The notes under the pieces were generated by a model, which was not told the origin of the DNA, ran no database searches, and saw nothing but the letters and a program-made list of their open reading frames with translations. A stretch of 64,000 nt of DNA. It comes from Lachnospiraceae bacterium. Its GTDB lineage: Bacteria > Bacillota > Clostridia > Lachnospirales > Lachnospiraceae. Within the stretch, counting starts at the first letter, position 1. Every line of letters begins with the position of its first letter. The DNA lies in NCBI GenBank assembly GCA_017521985.1, contig JAFXAZ010000113.1:1-64000 (forward strand), in the 5' to 3' direction. Of this stretch, positions 8,678 through 18,300 are shown one piece after another. Made by a program: the position numbers and the translations under genes.

Positions 8678-10216
8678 TTACTTACCGTTTGCTGCTCTCC
8701 AAGCATCGACCTGTTTCTGCATTTCTTCAATAATTTTATCTGTACCAGCCGTCTTTCTCTTTGCAAGGAAATCATTATACCATTTATCGAAATCCTCTGT
8801 ATATTTGTAACCATTACCAAATTCTTGAATTACACTGTTAAGCTGAGCAGTTTCTGTAGAAACAACTGATGTGTCCGGAACAAAACCTGAAAGAACACTC
8901 TTAATAGCAGAAGCATTATTTGCTTCAGTTACTTCCCAGACATCATCCGCCTGTGTACCATATAACCATGCATTAAACTGGTTGCCTAATGCCCATCCTT
9001 GTCCGGAGCGGTCATAACCACTATCTGCAATAAGCTCTACTCTGTTTTCACTAACCTTCTTATAGTGTTCACCTTCAATACCAAATAAGAGCATATTAAA
9101 CACTTCAGGATCTGTCCACATTACAGAAATCATTTTCAATGCAGCTTCCGGATTTTTGGAATTTACATTAATACCTAACATAGTTGATACACCTGCATTA
9201 TAAGCAAGGTATGTTGGACCATAATCAACCAAAATGTATTCTTCGCCATACTTTGTTGTATATTCCGCATCACCGCCCGGTTTAGCAGTATGGATAGTAA
9301 CTGCATATCTGTTTGCCGCCTGATCTGCTGTGATATCAACAGCGGTTGCTACATCACTTCTGATAAAGCCTCTCTTATAATAACTGTTTAACAACTTGAG
9401 TGCTTCATAATTGGATGGATCTGCAAAGGTATCTTTTACGGTATAAGTTTCATCATCAATTGCAACACCAGCACCAGAAAATTCATCATAAATAACATAG
9501 CCATCCATGCCCTGACATGCTTTTGCAATAGACATACCATCACAAAGTGGCCAAATATCTTTTTTATTATCGCGTACCCACTCCATAAATGGTTCTAAAT
9601 CTGTGATATCATTGATAGAGTCAACATCCAAGCCAAATTCATCAGCTAAATCCTTCTGGATATAAGCACCGTTCTGAGTATAAATCAACTGATAGTTTGG
9701 AATTGCATAAATAGTACCGTTTACAGTAGCAATATCTGTCAATCCTTCCGGATACACAGACATAAGTGTCTTACCTGCTTCTGTATTTTCCAACAGTTCA
9801 TTCAAGCCCAAAAATGCTTCTCTTTCTACATTAGAGTAAAAGTTATTTGTAAAGTTGGCAGTATAACAGATATCCCATTCCTCACCAGAAGTAATCTTCA
9901 GGTTCATTTTGTCATTGTATTCTGCATTTGCTATTGGAACCAAATCCAGTTCAAGCGCATACTTGTCTCTCAAAATCTCGTTAACTGCTTCGAGAACCTG
10001 TTCATCATCCTCCTGTGGATTATTTCTGATAACCCACGTTACCTTTACTACTTCCTCTTCTTTTTCTGAAACCGTGGTTTCTTCTGTTTTGGTTTCAGAA
10101 GTTGTTGCTTCTGATGTTTTGGTTTCTACGTCATTAGTTGTTCGCTGACCACAACCGGACAAACATGAAACAACTGTAATGGCAGCCAATAACACCGCTA
10201 CAAGCTTCTTCTTCAT
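8678..10216 (-). CDS. ABC sugar importer, substrate-binding lipoprotein
   Basis: The 512-residue exported protein binds an oligosaccharide outside the membrane and hands it to the LplB/LplC-type permeases. The signal peptide ends in a lipobox LSGC with Cys22 as the lipid site, followed by a Thr/Glu-rich linker (about 27-55) and a family 1 solute-binding fold; its size is that of the LplA/YtcQ group. It follows the two permease genes and is followed by a strong hairpin. No ATPase gene is present; these importers usually share a general MsmX-like ATPase encoded elsewhere. Confidence 0.92.
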   Translation of the reverse strand: MKKKLVAVLLAAITVVSCLSGCGQRTTNDVETKTSEATTSETKTEETTVSEKEEEVVKVTWVIRNNPQEDDEQVLEAVNEILRDKYALELDLVPIANAEYNDKMNLKITSGEEWDICYTANFTNNFYSNVEREAFLGLNELLENTEAGKTLMSVYPEGLTDIATVNGTIYAIPNYQLIYTQNGAYIQKDLADEFGLDVDSINDITDLEPFMEWVRDNKKDIWPLCDGMSIAKACQGMDGYVIYDEFSGAGVAIDDETYTVKDTFADPSNYEALKLLNSYYKRGFIRSDVATAVDITADQAANRYAVTIHTAKPGGDAEYTTKYGEEYILVDYGPTYLAYNAGVSTMLGINVNSKNPEAALKMISVMWTDPEVFNMLLFGIEGEHYKKVSENRVELIADSGYDRSGQGWALGNQFNAWLYGTQADDVWEVTEANNASAIKSVLSGFVPDTSVVSTETAQLNSVIQEFGNGYKYTEDFDKWYNDFLAKRKTAGTDKIIEEMQKQVDAWRAANGK

Positions 10217-10274
10217 TTTAAATACCTCCTGTATTTTAATTAATTATATTGAAATAGCTTTCTGCTATTACCAA

Positions 10275-11165
10275 TCACCCTTTGACCGCACCAACGGTCA
10301 TACCCTTTGTAAAATATTTCTGAAAGAAAGGGAAAAACAACATCATAGGTCCAATACATACAACAAGTAATGCCATTCTTAAATTTTCACCCGGAATATC
10401 TTCCGTAAGAGCAATGGATGGCACATATTCCATAGAATTAATCAATTCCTGAATATTCATCATCATTCTCTGCAATAAATACTGCAATGGATATTTCTCT
10501 TCGCTTCTGATGTACAACATAGCATTGTACCATTCGTTCCATTTTGTTAGAGCTCCCAAAAACGAAACGGTTGCAATAACAGGCTTTGAAAGAGTCAACG
10601 CGATTGTTGTGTAAATTCGCCATTCTCCCGCTCCATCTATCATCGCCGCATCAAACAATCCATCCGGAAGCTGCATAAAGAAGGTACGAAGCATAATAAT
10701 ATGAAATACATTGACTAATCCGGGTAATATCAAAACCCAAATACTATCAGTTAAATTCAAATACCTTGTATTCACAATGTAGCTTGAAACCATACCGCCG
10801 CTGAACAACGTTGGAAAGAAAATGTATGCAGTCATGATTCCTTTTAATTTGTATCTTGGTCTGGACAGTGCATATGCAGCCATCGACATGACCATTACAC
10901 TTAAAAAAGTTCCTACTACTGTAACAAAAAACGTGGTCATATATCCATAAATAATTTGCTTTGGATTTTCAAACAGATAAGCATATGCCGTAAAATCAAC
11001 TTTAGGTGGCAAAATAGAAAATCCATGGTATGATAAATCTCTTACACTTGTAAAGGAAGCAGAAACCACCATCATAAATGGTATAATACACATTGCACCA
11101 AATACAATAAAGAATATATGAATGAAAATATTGGTATTATTTCTTTTATTTTTTGTTTTTTTCAT
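10275..11165 (-). CDS. ABC sugar importer permease, LplC/YtcP type
   Basis: The 296-residue protein has an N-terminal cytoplasmic Lys/Asn-rich stretch and about six membrane helices. The EAA-type loop that contacts the ATPase is seen as LFDAAMIDGAGEWRIYTTIALTLSKP, read here in part as DAAMIDGAGEW. The C-terminal ending PFFQKYFTKGMTVGAVKG is typical of the LplC/YtcP group. It begins 16 bases after the LplB-type gene and pairs with it to form the channel. Confidence 0.93.
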   Translation of the reverse strand: MKKTKNKRNNTNIFIHIFFIVFGAMCIIPFMMVVSASFTSVRDLSYHGFSILPPKVDFTAYAYLFENPKQIIYGYMTTFFVTVVGTFLSVMVMSMAAYALSRPRYKLKGIMTAYIFFPTLFSGGMVSSYIVNTRYLNLTDSIWVLILPGLVNVFHIIMLRTFFMQLPDGLFDAAMIDGAGEWRIYTTIALTLSKPVIATVSFLGALTKWNEWYNAMLYIRSEEKYPLQYLLQRMMMNIQELINSMEYVPSIALTEDIPGENLRMALLVVCIGPMMLFFPFFQKYFTKGMTVGAVKG

Positions 11166-11181
11166 TTACTCCTCCTTAATA

Positions 11182-12114
11182 TCAGAACAAAGAATTTTCC
11201 GGCGATACTTTCTTTACTATTGCATTTACCGTTACCAAAGTTATGAAACATACAATTGACTGAATGAAAGAAGCTGCACTTGACATGGAAATATTTCCAT
11301 TCTGCATCAAGGCTCTGAATACATAGGTATCAATAACGTCTGTTGTAGGATATAACTCTCCAACATTTCTAGTTACATTATAGAATAAACCAAAGTCGGC
11401 TCTGAAAATCTTACCCACATCCAGAATAGCCATAATCGTCACAATCGGAATCAGGTGTGGAAGTGAAATATGTATAATTCTTTGAAATTTGCTTGCACCA
11501 TCCACTTCCGCAGCCTCAAATAATGCATCATCAATCCCCATAAGTGATGCATAATACATAATACTCTTCAAGCCAACACCATGCCAAACCACTACAATAG
11601 ATAGGATTGTCGGCCAATATCCTGCCGTGGTATACCATGCTATATTCTCTCCTCCAAACGCACGTACAATCTGATTTAAGATACCCTTTTCGCCATCCAG
11701 AAAACCGTATACAATATAACTTACTGCTACCCATGACAGAAAGCTTGGCAGGATAGAAACCGTCTGATATATTTTTACATGAGTAGCCTTTTTTACCTCA
11801 TACATTAAAATAGCAAAAATAACACCGCATATCGTACTTACAATTATAAATAAGAAATTTAATAAGATTGTATTTCTGGTTACACGGAAAGCATCCTGTG
11901 ATTTTAAAAAGAATTCAAAGTTTTTAAACAAAGGGTCAACCCAATTACTTCCGAAGATTCCCCTTGGTACTTTATAATCCTTAAATGCAATAATAATACC
12001 AAACATTGGGAAATACGCAAAAACGCCCAGTAATATGACAACAGGAAGCATCAACGTGCTAAGCTGTAAATTTTCTTTAATAATTCTCTTGGAAATCCGT
12101 TTCTTTTTAGTCAT
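11182..12114 (-). CDS. ABC sugar importer permease, LplB/YteP type
   Basis: The 310-residue protein has about six transmembrane helices, beginning with a segment around 18-40 (LMLPVVILLGVFAYFPMFG). The ATPase-contact loop reads FEAAEVDGASKFQRI. It is the first gene of the importer operon. A regulon element lies 81 bases upstream, followed at 12174-12179 by a TTGACA sequence that could be the -35 region. Confidence 0.93.
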   Translation of the reverse strand: MTKKKRISKRIIKENLQLSTLMLPVVILLGVFAYFPMFGIIIAFKDYKVPRGIFGSNWVDPLFKNFEFFLKSQDAFRVTRNTILLNFLFIIVSTICGVIFAILMYEVKKATHVKIYQTVSILPSFLSWVAVSYIVYGFLDGEKGILNQIVRAFGGENIAWYTTAGYWPTILSIVVVWHGVGLKSIMYYASLMGIDDALFEAAEVDGASKFQRIIHISLPHLIPIVTIMAILDVGKIFRADFGLFYNVTRNVGELYPTTDVIDTYVFRALMQNGNISMSSAASFIQSIVCFITLVTVNAIVKKVSPENSLF

Positions 12115-12194
12115 AGATCAATTCACCTTTCAAATGTCAATCTTCATACGTTTTATTTAATAATAGCGCGTTTTGTCAAAAGAATAAATGCAAC

Positions 12195-12226
12195 AAAATC
12201 GGCATTTACTACACAAAAACAGGCAT
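12195..12226 (-). promoter_or_regulatory. Regulon element 1, upstream of the ABC importer
   Basis: Two direct half-sites, AAAATCGGCAT at 12195-12205 and AAAACAGGCAT at 12216-12226, are 21 bp apart with spacer TTACTACACA. The promoter-proximal flank is GTTGCATTTATTC on the minus strand, and TTGACA follows 15 bases downstream at 12179-12174. The element touches the stop codon of the preceding toroid gene. It is one of four close copies in the window and probably binds the YesN-type regulator (inference). Confidence 0.7.
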
Positions 12227-13254
12227 TATATAAACGGCCTACGGTCAAGAACCAGCTTTAACGGCTTCTTGGTACGAAGCATACCCGGAAGTGCCTGCTG
12301 TAATTCTGCCAATGCACAGGTCGTGCCAAAAAGCATATGTAAATCATTAAATCCATCATGTGTCTGAACATCGATGCTATTCAAAAAGTCCACATATTCC
12401 TTTGCAAATTTTGTAAGTACTCTCTTGCAGTCTTCAAAACGATAAGGCGTTTGTCTCATGGCGCGATTGATACAATATGCCCAGTCCACCTCTAAGAAGC
12501 CGATATACTGACCGAATTTATCATTGTCATATACATCATTTTTTCGACCAATCATTTTCTCTTCATAAAGCATGATACAAGTATCAATTAACTTTTCCGG
12601 ATAGCGCAGAGGCATATGTGCATGTTCATGATTAAATACATAATGGAACGTGCCGCCCATATGATGGAACAACGGTGCTGTCCCCTCCTTGATGGTTCCC
12701 TTTCTCCACATACCGGTCTCCGGGTCTGCATTTTCCCATAACCACGCAAAATAATCCTCACACCACTTTTCATCCACGCTCTCGCTTAATACCATGGCTG
12801 CATAAATGCCTGCTCCCTGATGAGACTGTGGCCATGGAATCGTCTTCCACTGCAGATTTTCCAACAAATCATACAGCCCATCTTTTGTGGAATATTTCAT
12901 CAAATCCGTAAGAGGATACTGTGGCTTGGCATCAAACAATTCCAACGCAGCAATACAATGTGCCGTAGTATGTATAAAATGGTGTGTCGGCTCCTGAAAT
13001 AAGCCTGACTCAGGGTTCTGAAAACTTTGCAGCGTTCTAATCCACGCTTCCCTTTTTTCACTAGTATCAGGAAATTTTCCAATGGAATATAAAATATTGG
13101 CAGCATCTGCACATCCATACTCATTCAGCCCCATTTTCCGATCATTTTCTTCGTTCTGCCACAGCCACCGTGCATACTCGCCTTCATTTTCAAGACGATG
13201 ACTTTCCACTGTGTTAAATATATCATCGATAATATTATCAATATTCCATGTCAT
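12226..13254 (-). CDS. Unidentified alpha/alpha-toroid protein, probably glycan-related
   Basis: The 342-residue protein has no signal peptide. It contains recurring helical units with conserved Gly and aromatic residues, for example QNPESGLFQEPTHHFIHTTA and ENADPETGMWRKG, which resemble the repeated turns of terpenoid-cyclase-like or GH88/GH105-like (alpha/alpha)6 barrels. His-rich stretches (THHFIHTTAH, FHHMGGTFHYVFNHEHAH) could form an active site. I do not recognise the exact family. It has its own copy of the regulon element 77 bases upstream and precedes the ABC importer, so it probably acts on the same glycan or its products. Confidence 0.7.
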   Translation of the reverse strand: MTWNIDNIIDDIFNTVESHRLENEGEYARWLWQNEENDRKMGLNEYGCADAANILYSIGKFPDTSEKREAWIRTLQSFQNPESGLFQEPTHHFIHTTAHCIAALELFDAKPQYPLTDLMKYSTKDGLYDLLENLQWKTIPWPQSHQGAGIYAAMVLSESVDEKWCEDYFAWLWENADPETGMWRKGTIKEGTAPLFHHMGGTFHYVFNHEHAHMPLRYPEKLIDTCIMLYEEKMIGRKNDVYDNDKFGQYIGFLEVDWAYCINRAMRQTPYRFEDCKRVLTKFAKEYVDFLNSIDVQTHDGFNDLHMLFGTTCALAELQQALPGMLRTKKPLKLVLDRRPFI

Positions 13255-13330
13255 AGCCTGACTCCTTCCATATAGTTAAAACATTTACTACTTATATTTT
13301 AATGTTCTTATTGAAACTTTTAAATATAAC

Positions 13331-13362
13331 AAAATCGGCATTTACTGCACAGAAATCGGCAT
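13331..13362 (-). promoter_or_regulatory. Regulon element 2, upstream of the toroid gene
   Basis: Half-sites AAAATCGGCAT (13331-13341) and GAAATCGGCAT (13352-13362) are 21 bp apart with spacer TTACTGCACA. The minus-strand flank GTTATATTTA matches the other copies. A -10-like TATAAG lies at 13296-13291. The start codon is 77 bases downstream. Confidence 0.7.
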
Positions 13363-13367
13363 AATAT

Positions 13368-13397
13368 AATGAGGATTCGGTTATTCGAATCCCCATT
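13368..13397 (-). terminator. Terminator-like hairpin after the 526-residue secreted protein gene
   Basis: GGATTCG pairs with CGAATCC around a 6-base loop, with flanking AATG/CATT pairing. On the minus strand the stem is followed by ATATTATG rather than a clean T-run. It separates the secreted-protein genes from the regulon element just downstream. Confidence 0.55.
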
Positions 13398-13412
13398 ATC
13401 TATAATTACCTA

Positions 13413-14993
13413 TTATTCTGCATATGCATGCACCTTTATATTGTCATAATATGCAGATATTTCATTACCATCCTGTGATTTTAAATCCATTGAAATTAAT
13501 CTTACATCATCCGCCTGGACCAAACTACGTTCTTGTTCAGTAATCTTATTACCAGCTTCATCATATACATATAAATTATATTTACTGTTTTCACGGTCTA
13601 CAATCAATTCAAGATGATATTTTTTACCAGTCTCACATGATTTTATGTAGCTATACCTTCCTGCGTCTTGTACCCCAAAGTACCAGCCCTCTTTCCCTGC
13701 CGTCGTATTATAATTCAGTTTCACATATACCAATGATGTCGAATTATCCTCGCCACCTTTGACTATGATTATATTATGATTAGCATTTGTGCTTTGATCA
13801 TAATCAATTTTATAGTCAAATTCTACATGCACTTTTCCAGTACAAGGACCAAATGCTCTGTTTACCCAAATATTTTGACCTTCTTTCAAGCTTGATAATT
13901 GAAGCCATCCATCGGTGCTTATAGTTGCGCCACCGGTGTTCCATCCAGTCGCTGTAGTACCTTCAAAGGCATCAGTCAAAATACGCGTATATACCTCAAC
14001 TGTACATTCCGCTTTCTCTCCGTTACTTGTAGTCGCAGTGATGGTTGCTGTACCTGCCTTTACACCTGTTACCACACCATTTGTATCTACAGTTGCCACA
14101 TCTGTAGCACTAGAAGTCCATGTCACAGTCTTGTTTGTGGCATTAGCCGGAGTTACGGTTGCTGTAAGAGTTGCTGTATCACCCACGCCAATATCCAGTG
14201 TAGAATTGTCAAGAGTCACACCTGTTTCTTCTATTGCTGCGTCAAACACGGTTTTACTCCATGTTGTACCAAGCTCAGACTTTACTATCGGAGTAATTGT
14301 CAGATTATTAAAGCTGGTTGTTCCAGTTGCTTTAATATAAAATGAATATTCACTATCTGCAGCGTAAACGGTTTTAACCTTATCATCCATTGTTTCGTCA
14401 TACACAAGCTCTTTTGTTTTAGAAGTGCCATTTTCATCTGTCCATTCTAAGTTAATTCCGATATCAACCTTTGTAGCAATACTGCCATTTGCCATCAGGC
14501 CATTTAATGCACCAAAGTCCGGCTTGAAAATAAGTTCAAAGGCATCTGCACCCATTTCACTTTTTCTGTATACCTGCTCCGTCATTGTTGCAAAGGCATA
14601 GCCGTCTGTGCCATTATAAATAGGCATCTGAGGATTAGCCTCATTAAGAACACAGCTAGTAACCTTCAAAACTCCTCCTTTATTTGTAGAATTGTCAACT
14701 ACGCTTGCTCCTGAAGCATTGAAAGCATTTGCTCTCAAAGTACAACCATTTAAATCAATCGTTATAGCCTTACCCGGTGCAATGCTTGCTGTTTCTCCCA
14801 AGTCAATGGTATTAAGCAGCTTAATGGTATCACCAGAAACAGCCTCATTAATTGCCGTCTCTAAGCTTGTATAGTCTTTGCTACCTATCTGTGCTACTAC
14901 ACTCGCTCCATCAGCCTGCACGGTCATACTGCCTGCTGACAAGGCTGCAAAAAGCATAAAAACCGCCAGTAATTTATAAATCTTATTCATCAC
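13413..14993 (-). CDS. Secreted surface protein with an Ig-like (Big_2) domain and a C-terminal jelly-roll-like module
   Basis: The 526-residue protein has a signal peptide (about 1-27, cleaving after VQA), a right-handed-repeat-like segment (SLETAINEAVSGDTIKLLNT), a middle domain, a Big_2 Ig-like domain at about 255-335 (VTWTSSATDVATVD, GTATITATTSNG) and a C-terminal module from about 337 to the end, closing with YYDNIKVHAYAE. The last two parts match those at the end of the 2032-residue neighbour, down to about 98 percent identical DNA in one segment. It probably binds glycans or adheres to them at the cell surface. No anchor motif is visible. Confidence 0.8.
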   Translation of the reverse strand: MMNKIYKLLAVFMLFAALSAGSMTVQADGASVVAQIGSKDYTSLETAINEAVSGDTIKLLNTIDLGETASIAPGKAITIDLNGCTLRANAFNASGASVVDNSTNKGGVLKVTSCVLNEANPQMPIYNGTDGYAFATMTEQVYRKSEMGADAFELIFKPDFGALNGLMANGSIATKVDIGINLEWTDENGTSKTKELVYDETMDDKVKTVYAADSEYSFYIKATGTTSFNNLTITPIVKSELGTTWSKTVFDAAIEETGVTLDNSTLDIGVGDTATLTATVTPANATNKTVTWTSSATDVATVDTNGVVTGVKAGTATITATTSNGEKAECTVEVYTRILTDAFEGTTATGWNTGGATISTDGWLQLSSLKEGQNIWVNRAFGPCTGKVHVEFDYKIDYDQSTNANHNIIIVKGGEDNSTSLVYVKLNYNTTAGKEGWYFGVQDAGRYSYIKSCETGKKYHLELIVDRENSKYNLYVYDEAGNKITEQERSLVQADDVRLISMDLKSQDGNEISAYYDNIKVHAYAE

Positions 14994-15029
14994 TTTTCTC
15001 CTTCCATTGATAAATTGCTTTCCACTACC

Positions 15030-15170
15030 TTAATCCAGAACGGCTGAATTTGTGCCATAAGAATTGAATTTCGTAATATCCAATGCAGCATCCAGTCCAT
15101 TTGCCATAATCTCTTCCTCTTCCACAAACTTCACCAGCTCCGCGTCCGGTTTTAAATATTCTTTCCTCAT
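15030..15170 (-). CDS. Small 46-residue protein of unknown function
   Basis: The start at 15170 is chosen because GAGAAAGG lies 7 bases ahead of ATG. A longer in-frame ATG at 15260 has no well-spaced ribosome site. The peptide begins MRKEYLKPDAELVKF, followed by an acidic patch (VEEEE) and a hydrophilic tail ending TNSAVLD. The KxYxxPxxxxxxF start resembles many short uncharacterised Firmicute peptides, some of them modified-peptide precursors, but no modification enzyme is nearby. It lies between two large secreted-protein genes on the same strand and is likely co-transcribed with them. Confidence 0.5.
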   Translation of the reverse strand: MRKEYLKPDAELVKFVEEEEIMANGLDAALDITKFNSYGTNSAVLD

Positions 15171-15307
15171 TTTATATCCTTTCTCGCCAATCACTTCACA
15201 ATCGACGCTCCCTTCAACTTTCAAATACGACAGAAGGGTAATGGCAGATTTCTCTGCCATCCCTTCACATAGAAATAAATTCCTACGCTTGCCGTATATT
15301 TTACGTA

Positions 15308-18300
15308 TTATTCTGCATACGTATATACATTTACATTGTCATAATATGCACTTACCGGAGCGACATCCACTGGTTTTAAATTCAATAAAATTGCATTTAC
15401 ATCATCCACACTAGCTAACAAATCACGTCCACCGGCAGTAATCTCTGTATCACCTACATATAAATTGTATTTTCCAGTTGCCCGGTCTACAATCAATTTA
15501 AGATGATAACTTTGACCATCCACACATTGCTGTGTTGATTTTAAAGTTCCACTTCCGTCATATGCCCCAAATATCCAACCAAGAGTATTATGATAATACA
15601 ATTTCACATTTACCAGTGATTTATTTTCTCCACCTTTGACTACAATTACATTCGGATCAGCACTTTTACTTTCACCAAATGCAATTTTATAGTCAAATTC
15701 TAAATACACTTTTCCCGTATACGAACCAAATGATCTCCATACACCCACAGTAGTATTTTCTGTTGATCCTAATAATTGGAGCCAGCCATCGGTGTTTATA
15801 GTTGCGGTATCATTACCGCCCCAACCAGTCGGTGTAGTATTATCATCCTCCGTTTTCAAATTTGTTCTTCCAAAGGCATCAGTCAAAATACTCGTCTTAC
15901 TCGTGTATACCTTAACTGTACAAGTCGCTGTTTCTTCGCCCGCTTTTGCTGTGATAGTTGCTGTTCCTGCCTTTACACCTGTTACCACACCGTTTGCCAC
16001 AGCTGCCACAGTATCATCACTGCTTGTCCATGTTACCGTCTTATCCGTTGCATTATCCGGAGCCACAGTTGCTGTCAGTGTCTTACCTTCAGCTACAGCC
16101 AGTTCCAGTGTTGCCTTATTCAGGGTTACTCCTGTAACAGCAACATTCGCCGCTGTTTCTGTTACTGTAACTGTAATGGTATCTATGATGTCTGTTCCAA
16201 CTGTCGCAGTGATGGTTGCTGTACCTGCCTTTACACCTGTTACCACACCATTTGCATCTACAGTTGCCACATCTGTAGCACTAGAAGTCCATGTCACAGT
16301 CTTGTCTGTGGCATTATCCGGAGTTACGGTTGCTGTAAGTTGTACAGTTTTATCCTCTTCTATAGTTACAGATTCAACGCCTTCATTAATGGAAACTCCT
16401 GTTGCGTCCACGGCTTTCTGAACAAGAATATTATCGTAATTAGCCTTGGTAGTGTTTCCACTTGTAGTATCTGTTCTGGCTATTGTAAAATAGATAGTAT
16501 CAATACTGTCTACCTTATTCAGAAAATTACGACCGGAAGATTTTATCTCTCCATCGATATACAAGTCATACGTGTCCACAGACGGGTCTGCTACTACCTT
16601 GATCTTAAATGTATCACCACTCTTGCATTCTGCTATTTTGACACTTGGACTTCCATCGTAGGTTTGTAAATAATATTTTCCATCTGTAGTATTATAGGCT
16701 ACTTGAATGGTTGCAACATTTGAAGTACCGCTTTTTACTATTGCCTTTGCCTGAAAATCTGTACAACCATCAGGATACTCAACGCCTAAATCAAATTCAA
16801 TGGCCACCTTATCTGCAACGGCACTAAATGTCTTCGTTCCTGTTGCCCAAGTCTTGTCCTTCAAGCAAAGTTCCAGTTTTCCATCAACTACCTTTGCATA
16901 ACAGCAATCCGTGCAACCACCACTGCCTGTACCCCAGCTTGATAACGCATCCGCTGCTGAGAAGTCTTCAGACAGTAAGACATCAGATGATGTTACTGTA
17001 ACTGCACATGTCGCTGTCTTATTGTTTGCAGTAGTCGCAGTGATAGTTGCTGTACCTGGTGCCACGGCTGTAACCTTACCATTTTCATCTACAATTGCCA
17101 CATCTGTAGCACTAGAAGTCCATGTCACAGCCTTGTTTGTTGCATTATCCGGAACTATGGTCGCTGTCAGTGTAGCATCACTACCTGCCGCCAGTTCCAG
17201 TGTTTCCTTATTTAGGGTCACACCTGTAGCATTAACAGCCTCTACTTTTTTAACAGTCAGATTATCATAATACGCTATTGGTTGTTCTGTGGTTCCTTTT
17301 CCATTTACAGAAATTCGGACACCATCTACAGAATCTGTAGTATATCGCAATGGACTGCCTGAAATGATTAGTACACCATCTACATATAAATCGTATGTAT
17401 CACTTTCCGGATATACAATTGTCTTAATATGATACGTTTCGCCATTCTCACATGCAGTAGTTGTCGGATGTTCCTTGCCTGCACGGTTTTCGCCGCTGCC
17501 ATCATATGCTCCAAATACATTACCATTCTCATCATCACTATATATCTTGATATTTACAAGGGACTTTCCTTCACCTCTGACAATCAGTACACCAGGATCA
17601 ACAACTTTGCTTCCGTCGCGATTCACTGTGTAGTCCAGCTCGTATGACACGATTCCTGTATATTTGTCGAAGCTTGTATCCATATCCACTTTATCAGATC
17701 CGGTCATGCTGATTTCTAACTGCTTCGCGTCATTTACTTTTACATAGCTATTACTTGAAATGCTTCCATATGTCCAGTCAGTTAATTCTGTATCAGAAAA
17801 CTCCTCTACTAATAAATATCCTTCCGGCAGTGGATCTTCACACTTTTTAACAAGCAGATTGTCAAAATACAATATTGGTTCATCACCTGCACTCGTCTTA
17901 TTAGCAGTAATTTGAACTGAGTCCAATGTACCTGCATCATAACGCAAGTTACCTTGTGATATAACCTTTTCCTCTCCTACATACAGGTCATATTTATCGG
18001 TTTTAGGATTAACAACCAGCTTGATATGATACGTTTCTCCACTCACACACTCCGGTCCTACCTTCTGAGCACCAGCTTTATCATAGGTTCCAAATTTCCA
18101 GTTTCCACTACTATTATCCCTAAATATCTTCACATTTACCAATGATAATGTTCCGCTTTTTGCAATTAAAATGTTAGGATCCATGTCTGCGTAATTAGTC
18201 AGGTCTGCCTTGAAATCAAATTCATATGACACAGAGCCATCGTATCCCTCCCAAAGAGACGTGCCTGTCCAAGCATTACCTGCTACGCTCATGCCAAATT

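Noticed and set aside
15776-16669. Long plus-strand ORF of 297 codons opposite the 2032-residue gene
   Set aside because: Its Cys/Ser/Tyr-rich composition mirrors the Big_2 repeats on the other strand, and it has no ribosome site or family motif.
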